DNA of 64,000 bases from Helicobacter labacensis. Its GTDB lineage: Bacteria; Campylobacterota; Campylobacteria; Campylobacterales; Helicobacteraceae. The stretch is from positions 1-64,000 of the forward strand of contig NZ_QXQQ01000001.1 in NCBI RefSeq assembly GCF_003660285.1, given 5' to 3'. Position numbers and translations under genes: made by a program. Shown here piece after piece: positions 42,953 through 51,197 of this stretch; the stretch's first letter is position 1, and the number at the start of each line of letters is the position of its first letter. The notes below the pieces were generated by a model, which was not told the origin of the DNA, made no database searches, and saw only the letters and a program-made list of their open reading frames with translations.

Positions 42953-43998
42953 GTTCTTACTATCTGAAGTATTGCGGGATTATTCTGTGCGCCTTAGAGT
43001 TTTTCTTTATTGGCATTGACAGCCTGCAGTATGCAGACAAATTCCCCGATGCAGCTAATCTAATTTTATTATTCTTTGTCTACGATGCGCTCTATGCCCT
43101 TAACTACACCCTCCCTATCTCTTTGCTCTTAGGTTTGGTGCTCTTTTACATCGCCTTTATCCGTTCCAACCAATATAGTGCCCTGCTGGCTATTGGCTAC
43201 TCTATCAAACAAGTTCTAAGACCGATGTTGGTCATCAATTTGGTGTTAATCCTCATCTTCATTGGTCTGAATGCCACCCCCTTTGTCTACATGCAAGAGA
43301 AAGCCCAAGCCATCATCTACAAGGATGGTCCTACCAATATTTCAGAAAATCTCTTGGTGAAGTATAACGATGACTATGTCTACTTTGGCAAGATTAACCC
43401 CCTCTTGCAAAGCGCCCAAAACATCAAAATTTTTACCCTCACCCACAACCAACTCAGCGCAGTCGCCCAAGCTAACCATGCGGTGTTTGAACACAGGTAT
43501 TGGGTTTTGCATGACGCAAGCACAGCCACACTCCCCACCCCCCTAGTCTTAGGGCAACAGGGCTTGCGCTTAGAAAATAGTGCTTTGCTTAAAACCTTGA
43601 AGGGTTTTCACCCCAAAGTGCTAGACACTATCTACCAAAATAAGCCGGCTGTTTCTATCACAGATGCGTTGCGCTCCCTGCGTGTGCTCTATGCCCAACA
43701 CGGGGACACTAAAAAGGTGCGCGCTTTTTTGTATGTGTCTATCTTCTTGCCCTTTTTTGTGCCCCTGACAGCAATCCTCATTGCGCGTTATACCCCCAAT
43801 TTAGCGCGCTATGAAAATCTTGCTCTCTTGAGTTTGAAATTCATCATCCTCTCTTTGATTCTTTGGGGCTTATTCTTTGCGCTGGGAAAATTTAGCATCG
43901 CTGGTCTATTTTACCCCGAATTAGGGATTGTGCTCCCCTTTGGCTTGTTGTGCGCCATCGCCCTATACCATTACAAACAGCTAGACAAGCGTCTTTAA
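42931..43998 (+). CDS. LptF/LptG-family LPS export permease
   Basis: The 355-residue protein has three N-terminal and three C-terminal membrane helices around a periplasmic jellyroll domain (about residues 125-240), the LptF/G plan. These permeases pair with LptB ATPase to pull LPS out of the inner membrane. It corresponds to H. pylori HP1498. The second permease of the window, near 57.1-58.2 kb, is broken as read, and the two would be partners. Which one is LptG and which LptF is not certain. Confidence 0.85.
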   Translation: MRLWLFVGSYYLKYCGIILCALEFFFIGIDSLQYADKFPDAANLILLFFVYDALYALNYTLPISLLLGLVLFYIAFIRSNQYSALLAIGYSIKQVLRPMLVINLVLILIFIGLNATPFVYMQEKAQAIIYKDGPTNISENLLVKYNDDYVYFGKINPLLQSAQNIKIFTLTHNQLSAVAQANHAVFEHRYWVLHDASTATLPTPLVLGQQGLRLENSALLKTLKGFHPKVLDTIYQNKPAVSITDALRSLRVLYAQHGDTKKVRAFLYVSIFLPFFVPLTAILIARYTPNLARYENLALLSLKFIILSLILWGLFFALGKFSIAGLFYPELGIVLPFGLLCAIALYHYKQLDKRL

Positions 43999-44282
43999 CC
44001 TGCTTTGGGCGTGGAGGACGCTCTGTATTTGGCACGCGTTTGATCTTTTGGCTTTGAAAAGTGTGGTGGCATAGCCAAAATATGCTCTAACGATGTGGGT
44101 TAAAGCTTGCTAGCGTCTTTGCTGGTTCACAACACATTTGGTACCCAGCAGAGGGCTAGCCAAGATTGGCGATACAAAAGAGCGCACCAAGCAAAATGGG
44201 GGGTGCTTGCTAAGAGAATAGGGAGACTCATTTGGTTTTGATCAAAGCTATCGTAACTCTAAAGAGGATAACCCATAGCGGC
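43999..44282. other. Noncoding gap of 284 bases
   Basis: I translated both strands and saw only short frames with no recognisable family, for example a rightward reading from about 44118 to the TGA near 44240. No strong hairpin plus T-run and no tRNA were found. It may be the remnant of a deleted gene between two convergent blocks. Confidence 0.5.
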
Positions 44283-45452
44283 TTAGCTCTTGTAAATATA
44301 CTCATGGGTCAAGGGGATGCTATTATCCACGCTGTGGGTGAATAGGAGTTGGTAGAGATCCACACTCCCCACGCGAAAAGCCGAAGCGCAACTATTCAAA
44401 TACAGCCCCCACATGCGCACAAAACGCGCATCATACATCTTAGTGATTTGATCTTGGTGGGCTAGGAAGTTTTGATACCAGATGTCTAGGGTTTTAGCGT
44501 AGTGCAAGCGCAAACTCTCAGCTAAGACTAAATGAAAATCACTCTCTGCACTAATAGAAATCACCTCTCTTAAAGAGGGCAAATACCCCCCCGGGAAAAT
44601 GTATTTATCAATCCACGCGTTGGTTGTGCCCTCAAAGCAACACAGAATAGAATGCAGTAAAAACACGCCCCCTACTTTTAGCACCTCTTTGACCTTTTTG
44701 AAGTAAAAAGGCAGGTTCTCCTTACCCACATGTTCAAACATGCCCACACTCACCACCTTATCAAAGCGCTCGTGCATGCCATCTAAATCTTGATAATTCA
44801 AAAGACGGATAGTAACCCGATCTTCTAAACCCATGTCTTTGACCCGTTGGCTAGCCTGCTTGAATTGCTCTTCTGAGATGGTGATCCCCACCACTTCCAC
44901 GCTGTATTCTTGAGCCGCCCGAATCGAGAGATAACCCCAGCCACAGCCAATATCTAGAAGTTTTTCGCCCTGTTTGAGATCGAGTTTTTTGAGCGTGTGA
45001 TCGAGTTTTTGTAATTGGGCTTGGTGCAGGGTGTCGTCATGTTTTTTAAAATAGGCGCATGAATAACTCAAGGTTTCATCCAGCCAAAGCTTGTAAAAAT
45101 CATTGCCTAAATCGTAATGGCTTTGGATATTGGAACTCTCTTTGGTGGGTTGCTGGAAAGGAATGGCTCTGTCATGCTTGTGCAGATGGGCATAATTGGT
45201 GTGTAGATACAGCACGCGCGCCACTTCATCCATAGAACCCTCAATGTCGATCACGCGATCCATGTAGGCTTCCGCGATGGTTAGGGACATGTCTTTTTTG
45301 ACATCACCCATTGTAAGGGGGCGGTTGAATTTGATGGTGAATTTAGGGGTTTTTGTGCCGTTTTGATAAATGTCCTTATCCCAAAAAATCACGCGGTAAT
45401 CCCCATTTTTAAAGCGTTTAAACATGGATTTTAAAAGCATCTTGGCTAACAT
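44283..45452 (-). CDS. cfa: Cyclopropane-fatty-acyl-phospholipid synthase
   Basis: Cfa transfers a methylene from SAM to unsaturated acyl chains of membrane lipids. The 389-residue protein contains QSHYDLGNDFYKLWLDE near residue 93, the SAM-binding LLDIGCGWGYLSIRAA near residue 147 and the DKYIFPGGYLPS segment near residue 270. The ATG at 45452 has AAAAGG six bases upstream, better than the ATG at 45458. Cyclopropane acids help acid resistance in H. pylori (HP0416). Its promoter region overlaps that of metG, facing away. Confidence 0.95.
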   Translation of the reverse strand: MLAKMLLKSMFKRFKNGDYRVIFWDKDIYQNGTKTPKFTIKFNRPLTMGDVKKDMSLTIAEAYMDRVIDIEGSMDEVARVLYLHTNYAHLHKHDRAIPFQQPTKESSNIQSHYDLGNDFYKLWLDETLSYSCAYFKKHDDTLHQAQLQKLDHTLKKLDLKQGEKLLDIGCGWGYLSIRAAQEYSVEVVGITISEEQFKQASQRVKDMGLEDRVTIRLLNYQDLDGMHERFDKVVSVGMFEHVGKENLPFYFKKVKEVLKVGGVFLLHSILCCFEGTTNAWIDKYIFPGGYLPSLREVISISAESDFHLVLAESLRLHYAKTLDIWYQNFLAHQDQITKMYDARFVRMWGLYLNSCASAFRVGSVDLYQLLFTHSVDNSIPLTHEYIYKS

Positions 45453-45465
45453 AGACATCCTTTTG

Positions 45466-45474
45466 TGCTATTAT
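45466..45474 (+). promoter_or_regulatory. Extended -10 promoter of the metG operon
   Basis: TGC followed by TATTAT (45469-45474) lies 26 bases upstream of the metG ATG and only eight bases from the cfa start on the other strand. Confidence 0.6.
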
Positions 45475-45500
45475 ATGCTTTTAGACTTAAAGGCAAACGC

Positions 45501-47342
45501 ATGCAAACCCTAATCTCTACCCCTATTTACTATGTCAATGATGTCCCCCATTTAGGGCATGCTTACACCACAATCATCGCTGACATGTTAAAGAGGCACC
45601 ACGCCCTTAGAGGGCATGAGGTCTTTTTTTTAACCGGCACGGACGAACACGGGCAAAAGATCGCCCTAAGCGCGCAAAAACATGGTCTAAGCCCCCTAGA
45701 GTACGCCTCTCAAATCAGCGCGCATTTTAGATCGCAATGGGATTTTTTTAATATGGATTACGATCACTTCATCCGCACCACAGATCACGCCCACACCATA
45801 GCCGTGCAACGCGCTTTTGCTACCATGCTAGAACAAGGCGACATTTACAAGGGCACTTACAAGGGTTCTTATTGCGTGAGTTGTGAGAGTTTTGTCGCCA
45901 GCCATGCGCGTTGTCCGGATTGCCAGAGAGAAACAAGCGTTTTAGAAGAAGAGAGTTATTTTTTTAGATTGAGCCAATACCAAGAACCCCTGTTAGAATT
46001 TTACGCTAAAAACCCTAGAGCCATTTTACCCACCAACCGCATGCCTGAAGTGTTGCGCTTCATTGAGCAGGGCTTACACGATCTCTCCATCACACGCACC
46101 AGTTTTGAATGGGGGATCAAGCTCCCCCCCGCATGCAAAGACCCCAAGCATGTCATTTATGTTTGGTTGGACGCGTTGCTCAACTATGTGAGCGCGCTAG
46201 GCTACCCTGAGGGGGAGAAAATGGGCTATTTCAACCACGCTATCCATGTGGTCGGTAAGGATATTTTGCGCTTCCATGCCATCTACTGGCCCGCCTTTTT
46301 GATGAGTTTGAAATTGCCTCTTTTTAAGCATTTGTGCGTGCACGGGTGGTGGACCATTGAGGGCGTGAAGATGAGCAAGAGTATTGGCAATGTGATCAAC
46401 GCTCAAGAGGTCGCCCAAGATTATGGCAAGGACACCTTGCGTTATTTTCTCTTGCGTGAAGTGCCCTTAGGGCAAGATGGAGATTTTAGTCTTGAGGCGT
46501 TGTTACGCCGCTCCAATGCGGATTTAAGCAACACCTTAGGTAATTTGGTGCAACGCCTAAGCGGAATGGCATGGCGTTATTTTGAAGGGCGCATTGAGAG
46601 CGCGCAGGTTTTGCAATACTACACCCAAGATTACACCACTCTAAATGGGTTTTTTGAGCCTTTAGAAGCGAGCATGCAAGAGATGCAACCCCATAAATAC
46701 CTAGAGGATTTATGGAAAGTCTTCGAGGGGGCTAACGCGCTCATCGCACGCGAGGAGCCATGGAAAATGCACAATCAAGCCCAGATTATGGCGTTGTTGG
46801 GGTTAATTGCTACCCTACTAGCCAAAGCCACTTACTACCTTTACCCGGTAATCCCCCAGAGCGCGCGCAAGTTAGCCGATATTTTGGGTTTAGAGTTGGA
46901 AGCTAGCGCATTTGTGCGCCTGCAAAAAACCCCTTTTCTAGACTCTTTTGTGATCCAAAAAGCCCAGCCCCTTTTTCCCCGCCTAGAACTCTTAGTAACA
47001 AAAGCCCCAAAACCCCGCGCCCCTATTACTCTCAAGGATTTCCAAAAACTCGAGATTCGTGTAGGGCAGGTGTTGAGCGCAGAAAAGCTCCAGCAAAGCG
47101 ATAAGCTTTTATTGTTGCGTGTGGATTTTGGGGATAGAGTGCGCGTGATTCTCTCTGGAATTGCCAAGCATTACGACCCCAAAGCTCTAGAGGGGCAGCA
47201 GGTGTGTGCTTTGCTAAACTTAGAACCGCGTAAGATGTTAGGGGTGCTCAGTGAGGGCATGGTGTTGAGCGCAGGAGATGGAGAAAACTTAAGGTTAATT
47301 GCGCCCCTAGCCCCCATGAAAAATGGGAGTGTCATTAGCTAG
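45501..47342 (+). CDS. metG: Methionyl-tRNA synthetase
   Basis: The 613-residue class I enzyme has PHLGHAYT (HIGH motif, residues 16-23), a zinc knuckle with CVSCESF and CPDC, the KMSKSIGN loop near residue 290 and a C-terminal tRNA-binding EMAP-like domain (LEIRVGQVLSAEKL to the end). The start at 45501 follows AAAGG by seven bases; the open frame to 45465 includes promoter sequence. It leads a five-gene operon ending with the cholesterol glucosyltransferase, as H. pylori HP0417-HP0421. Confidence 0.96.
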   Translation: MQTLISTPIYYVNDVPHLGHAYTTIIADMLKRHHALRGHEVFFLTGTDEHGQKIALSAQKHGLSPLEYASQISAHFRSQWDFFNMDYDHFIRTTDHAHTIAVQRAFATMLEQGDIYKGTYKGSYCVSCESFVASHARCPDCQRETSVLEEESYFFRLSQYQEPLLEFYAKNPRAILPTNRMPEVLRFIEQGLHDLSITRTSFEWGIKLPPACKDPKHVIYVWLDALLNYVSALGYPEGEKMGYFNHAIHVVGKDILRFHAIYWPAFLMSLKLPLFKHLCVHGWWTIEGVKMSKSIGNVINAQEVAQDYGKDTLRYFLLREVPLGQDGDFSLEALLRRSNADLSNTLGNLVQRLSGMAWRYFEGRIESAQVLQYYTQDYTTLNGFFEPLEASMQEMQPHKYLEDLWKVFEGANALIAREEPWKMHNQAQIMALLGLIATLLAKATYYLYPVIPQSARKLADILGLELEASAFVRLQKTPFLDSFVIQKAQPLFPRLELLVTKAPKPRAPITLKDFQKLEIRVGQVLSAEKLQQSDKLLLLRVDFGDRVRVILSGIAKHYDPKALEGQQVCALLNLEPRKMLGVLSEGMVLSAGDGENLRLIAPLAPMKNGSVIS

Positions 47343-48283
47343 TGCATGTGGCTGAGGTGGTGGAGATCACGCGGGGGGTGCTTAAAGGCGCGCCTTGCGT
47401 GCACGCCTTCAGCCACATCAGCACCGATCCTAAAGACACTAGGGGGGGGCTCTTTGTCGCCCTGCAACCCCATAATATCGCGTGCGCGCTGGAGAATGGG
47501 GCTTATGGAGTGCTTTGCGATCAAGACATAGCTATTAGCGACTCTGAGATCGCTTGGATTGTTGTCCCCCAAGTGGTTAAAGCCCTAGAACGCTTGTTGC
47601 GCTACCACTTACTGGGGGTGCGCTTGCTTTGCGTTTCCCGTGTCGAATTTGCCATTCTCTCTAAAATTTTGCATGCTAAAAGTGTGGTATTCTTCGAGGG
47701 GGAGAGTGTGGCGTTGTTGAATTTATCCCTTTTGGAAATTTCTTGCGTTGTGGCGCACACGAGTGCCTTGCGGGGGTTGTTTGGAGCAGAATTGGAATTA
47801 GAGGATTTTGCGCCCTTCCAAATCTTGTCCAAGTCGTTATTTAGTTTGAGTGTTCTCTATCAAGGCGTGCGCTTTGATCTCAAATTGCCTAGCTTTTATG
47901 CTCCGCAACTAAAGCGCGCTTTGTGCGCTTGTCAGGCACTAGGAGAGCGCGCCCAACTAGAACACTTAGGCATGTTACCCCTGCGTGTTTTTCATACTAA
48001 TGACGCGCTAGAACCCTGCGCGCATGGCTCTAAGGTGCTAGTGGGCGGAATTAGCCCCCAAGAAATGCCTGCATGGCTTGCTTACGCGCGCCAATGCGCC
48101 CCTTGGCACAGAATGCAGATTTTTACCCCCACTCCCTTAAAAATCGCCCACCAACTCTACAACAATGCAGATCATCTCAGATACTTGTTGCGCGCCCCCT
48201 TCACTTTGGGCTTTATCTTAGGGGATGTGGATATAGGCGCGCTGTTAATGGACAAACCCCAACAAGGGAGTTTATTTGGCTAG
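47342..48283 (+). CDS. MurF-like N-terminal-domain protein without ATPase motif
   Basis: The first 110 residues follow the Mur ligase N-terminal pattern: STDPKDTRGGLFVALQPHN, ALENGAYGVLCDQD, AWIVVPQVVKALERLLRYHL. The central GTNGKT ATP-binding motif expected next is absent; instead there is VSRVEFAILSKILHAKSVVF. So it is a Mur ligase-like protein that probably cannot ligate. It corresponds to H. pylori HP0418. Translation starts at a GTG overlapping the metG stop by one base (TAGTG). The function is unknown. Confidence 0.7.
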   Translation: MHVAEVVEITRGVLKGAPCVHAFSHISTDPKDTRGGLFVALQPHNIACALENGAYGVLCDQDIAISDSEIAWIVVPQVVKALERLLRYHLLGVRLLCVSRVEFAILSKILHAKSVVFFEGESVALLNLSLLEISCVVAHTSALRGLFGAELELEDFAPFQILSKSLFSLSVLYQGVRFDLKLPSFYAPQLKRALCACQALGERAQLEHLGMLPLRVFHTNDALEPCAHGSKVLVGGISPQEMPAWLAYARQCAPWHRMQIFTPTPLKIAHQLYNNADHLRYLLRAPFTLGFILGDVDIGALLMDKPQQGSLFG

Positions 48284-49079
48284 TTATTGTGTGGATCAGG
48301 GCTTGCGTATCTATCTTAATGAGGGGGTGGATTTGGATCAACTCTATGAAAAGGCATGGGCTTTGCGCCCTTGGCGCAAGGGACCTTTCATGCTAGAGGG
48401 GCGCGATCGGGGCTTTAAAATCCAAAGCGAATGGCGGAGCGATTTTAAATGGGAACTTCTCAAAGATTGCTTAGAGCTAAGAGGCAAGCATGTTGCTGAT
48501 GTGGGTTGCAATAATGGTTACCATCTCTTTTGTATGGCTAAACAGGCTTGCGCGAGTTTAACCGGGTTTGATCCTAGCGCGCTTTACAAAGCCCAATTTG
48601 CGTATCTAAACGCATTATTGGGGCTTGATATTCTCTATGAGAGTTTGGGAGTGGAGGATTTGCGCGCTTACCCTAGGCGTTTTGATGTGATTTTTTGCTT
48701 GGGCGTGCTCTACCATAGAAAAGACCCCCATAGCGCGCTCAAAGCCTTGCACATGGGGTTAAATAAACAGGGTGTGTTGGTTTTAGACACCCTCATTTAC
48801 GAGAGTCCCCTAGAGGTGGCTCTTTGCCCGCGCACTTACGCCAAGATGCGCAATGTCTATTTTATCCCTAGCCCTAGTGCTTTGCAAAATTGGGCACTTA
48901 AAGCGGGTTTTAGCGCATGTGATCTGTTTGCTAGATGCCCCACCACCACCCAAGAACAACACAAGAGCGCGTGGATTGAGGGTTTGAGTTTGGAGCATTT
49001 TTTAGACTCTAGTGGCTCTAAGACTCTTGAGGGCTATGATCCCCCCGTGCGGGGTTATTTCATCTTAACAAAAGGCTAG
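48276..49079 (+). CDS. cmoB: CmoB-like tRNA U34 carboxymethyltransferase
   Basis: CmoB transfers a carboxymethyl group from carboxy-SAM to 5-hydroxyuridine 34 of tRNA. The 267-residue protein has the methyltransferase core GKHVADVGCNNGYHLFCMA near residue 75, GFDPSALYKAQF and the segment IFCLGVLYHRKDP near residue 145, all typical of CmoB. WALRPWRKGPF near residue 28 is another CmoB hallmark. It is shorter than the E. coli protein at the N-terminus. TTG start, eight bases inside the previous gene. No CmoA gene is visible here. H. pylori counterpart HP0419. Confidence 0.85.
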   Translation: MASYCVDQGLRIYLNEGVDLDQLYEKAWALRPWRKGPFMLEGRDRGFKIQSEWRSDFKWELLKDCLELRGKHVADVGCNNGYHLFCMAKQACASLTGFDPSALYKAQFAYLNALLGLDILYESLGVEDLRAYPRRFDVIFCLGVLYHRKDPHSALKALHMGLNKQGVLVLDTLIYESPLEVALCPRTYAKMRNVYFIPSPSALQNWALKAGFSACDLFARCPTTTQEQHKSAWIEGLSLEHFLDSSGSKTLEGYDPPVRGYFILTKG

Positions 49080-49081
49080 AC

Positions 49082-49504
49082 ATGAGTGATACCCCCCCCC
49101 TTGAGGAAGGTTTGGTGGTTTGTTCTAGGTTAGAGCAAACCTTGTGCGCGGATTTGATTTCTTTTGGATCGGGGCGGGCTACAGTTTGCCTCGTTCCTAA
49201 AGAATTCATGTTATGTGAGGAAGATGTGGTGCATGCGGGCTTTATCGTGGGAGCAGCAAGTTTTGCAGCCCTGTGCGCGCTCAACAAAAAAAATAGCCTC
49301 ATTAGTTCGATCAAGCTCAGTTTACTTGCCCCCATTGAATTAAAACAAGAGATTTATTTCAACGCCACCATCAACCACACTAGCTCTAAAAAAGTGTCTG
49401 TGCGTGTGGAGGGGGAATTTATGGAGATCAAGGTGTTTGAGGGGGATTTTGAGATTTTAGTTTTTGAAAAACGCCCCTTTAAGTTCAACTTTAAGGAGGA
49501 GTAG
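49082..49504 (+). CDS. Hotdog-fold thioesterase-like protein
   Basis: The 140-residue protein looks like a single hotdog domain: VHAGFIVGAASFAALCAL is the central helix and SLLAPIELKQEIYFNATINH the following strands. It corresponds to H. pylori HP0420. Similar folds act as acyl-CoA thioesterases or as FapR-like acyl-binding domains. The catalytic residue cannot be fixed. The gene overlaps the glucosyltransferase gene by one base, so it is in the same operon and might serve lipid metabolism. Confidence 0.75.
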   Translation: MSDTPPLEEGLVVCSRLEQTLCADLISFGSGRATVCLVPKEFMLCEEDVVHAGFIVGAASFAALCALNKKNSLISSIKLSLLAPIELKQEIYFNATINHTSSKKVSVRVEGEFMEIKVFEGDFEILVFEKRPFKFNFKEE

Positions 49505-50631
49505 TGGTTGTTGTGCTGGTGGTGGATAGTTTTGAAAACAAGAGCAATGGCACTTCTATGACGGCTTACCGCTTTTATAAAGCCCTGCAAAAACATGGGC
49601 ATGAGGTGCGCGTGGTCGCGCCTTTCGTGCAAGGAGAGGGATTTTATAGCGTGCCTGAACGCCATATCCCTTTAGTAACCCCAATCGCGCATAAACAACA
49701 TATCCTCTTTGGCAAACCCCAAAAGGAAGTGTTGCAACGCGCCTTTGAAGGGGCACACATCATCCATCTCTTTTTACCCTTTAAATTAGAAAAGATTGCC
49801 ATAGAAGTAGCCCGTGCTATGAAAATCCCCTTTGTGGGGGCGTTTCACTTACAGCCAGAACACATCACTTATAATATCAAATTAGAGAGGTTAGCGTGGT
49901 TAAACCGGGCGATCTTTTGGTGGTTTAGGCAGAATTATTACCAACACCTCAACCATATCCATTGCCCCTCTGCGCTCATTAAAGCCGAATTAAATAGGCA
50001 TGCCTATGGGGGGAAAAAATATGTGATTTCCAATGGTTTTGATCCTCTTTACACCCCCCGCACCCATAATACCAAGACAGACGATCTCTACCACATCGTC
50101 ATGGTGGGGCGTTATTCGCCTGAAAAAAACCAAAAAGTGCTTATTGACGCGGTGCATTTGAGCAAACACCGCTCCCAAATCCAATTACACCTCAAGGGGC
50201 AGGGACCTTGTTTGGACGCGTTGCAAAAGCAAGCGCGTAAGTTAGCCCACTCTGTGGATTTTGGCTTTGTAGAACCTAGTGCCTTGGTAGAATTGCTTTA
50301 CCAATGCGATTTGTATGTGCACAGTGCTGATGTGGAGGGAGAGGCGATCGCCTGTTTGGAAGCGATGAGTTGTGGGATTGTGCCTATCATTTCAGATAGC
50401 AAGATCAGCGCGACCAATCAATTTGCCCTAGATGATCGCTCTTTATTTAAAGCCAATGATCCTACAGATTTGGCGCGCCAAATTGACTATTGGTTAGATC
50501 ACCCCACAGAGCGCGCCCAAATGCAAACAGCCTACGCGCAAAGCACACAAAATTACACTTTAGATCGATCTATCAGGCAGACTCTAGAGATGTATCAAGA
50601 GGTCATTGAGGATTTCAAGCGCATTTACTGA
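49504..50631 (+). CDS. cgt: Cholesterol alpha-glucosyltransferase
   Basis: The 375-residue GT-B enzyme transfers glucose from UDP-glucose to host cholesterol at the inner leaflet, helping Helicobacter evade macrophages and T cells (H. pylori HP0421, also called CapJ). Visible are the N-terminal VVDSFENKSNGTSMTAYRF region, VMVGRYSPEKNQKVLI of the nucleotide domain and the EGEAIACLEAMSCG retaining-GT EX7E motif near residue 282. Several basic and aromatic clusters (WFRQNYYQHL) may hold the membrane. The start is a GTG that overlaps the previous stop by one base. Confidence 0.93.
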   Translation: MVVVLVVDSFENKSNGTSMTAYRFYKALQKHGHEVRVVAPFVQGEGFYSVPERHIPLVTPIAHKQHILFGKPQKEVLQRAFEGAHIIHLFLPFKLEKIAIEVARAMKIPFVGAFHLQPEHITYNIKLERLAWLNRAIFWWFRQNYYQHLNHIHCPSALIKAELNRHAYGGKKYVISNGFDPLYTPRTHNTKTDDLYHIVMVGRYSPEKNQKVLIDAVHLSKHRSQIQLHLKGQGPCLDALQKQARKLAHSVDFGFVEPSALVELLYQCDLYVHSADVEGEAIACLEAMSCGIVPIISDSKISATNQFALDDRSLFKANDPTDLARQIDYWLDHPTERAQMQTAYAQSTQNYTLDRSIRQTLEMYQEVIEDFKRIY

Positions 50632-51137
50632 CGCACCAAATCTACCCCCTTAGGGAGCACAAAGGTGAATACAGAGTCCTCTAAGGGGACATTGGTTTGC
50701 ACAGCGCTGAAAGTGATTTGGACTTTATTGTCCAGTTTGTCGGCAAACTCCAGCAAGTAGGGCAAGCCATTTTGTAAGGTGAGATAATAGGTGGTGTCTT
50801 TGATCTTGGCTTTGTAACGCCCATCTTTTTGGAGTTTGGCTTTTTTAACGATGCTAAAGAAATCTAAAGACTTGTCTAGTTTGGTGAGAGTGGCTTGCAT
50901 GAGCTGGGGTTCATAGACCACCACACGCTTATCACGCATGTAAATCTCTTTATTGGAGGGCTTGTAATAAACCCATTTGATTGAATCGGGGAGTTTGGCA
51001 AAGAGCTCGCCCTCATACACGGGGCTGGGTCCCTCACCCAACACCACCTGTTTAAAATGCGCGCTAAAACTCTGGAATTTTAAATCCAACCCCAAAAGCC
51101 CGCCCATGCCCAAGCATAAAAACACGATCCAACGCAT
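50625..51137 (-). CDS. lolA: Outer-membrane lipoprotein carrier LolA
   Basis: LolA carries lipoproteins through the periplasm. The 170-residue protein has a signal peptide (MRWIVFLCLGMGGLLGLDLK) and the LolA core: FQSFSAHFKQVV, GELFAKLPDSIKWVYYKP and VVVYEPQLMQATLTKLD. It diverges from secA and converges with cgt. H. pylori counterpart HP0785. A LolC/E-like permease lies three genes away, after secA. Confidence 0.92.
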   Translation of the reverse strand: MRWIVFLCLGMGGLLGLDLKFQSFSAHFKQVVLGEGPSPVYEGELFAKLPDSIKWVYYKPSNKEIYMRDKRVVVYEPQLMQATLTKLDKSLDFFSIVKKAKLQKDGRYKAKIKDTTYYLTLQNGLPYLLEFADKLDNKVQITFSAVQTNVPLEDSVFTFVLPKGVDLVRQ

Positions 51138-51171
51138 TGTCTTTTCTTTTAGGCGCGATTGTATAAAATTT

Positions 51172-51180
51172 TGTTAGAAT
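51172..51180 (+). promoter_or_regulatory. Extended -10 promoter of secA
   Basis: TGT followed by TAGAAT (51175-51180) ends 17 bases before the secA ATG, so the leader would be about 11 bases and has no clear Shine-Dalgarno motif. Confidence 0.6.
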
Positions 51181-51197
51181 CTAGGCTTTAAAACAAC

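Noticed and set aside
44098-44245. Possible gene remnant in the gap after the LptG-like gene
   Set aside because: The best reading gives only about 40 residues without any family I recognise, so I left the gap unassigned.
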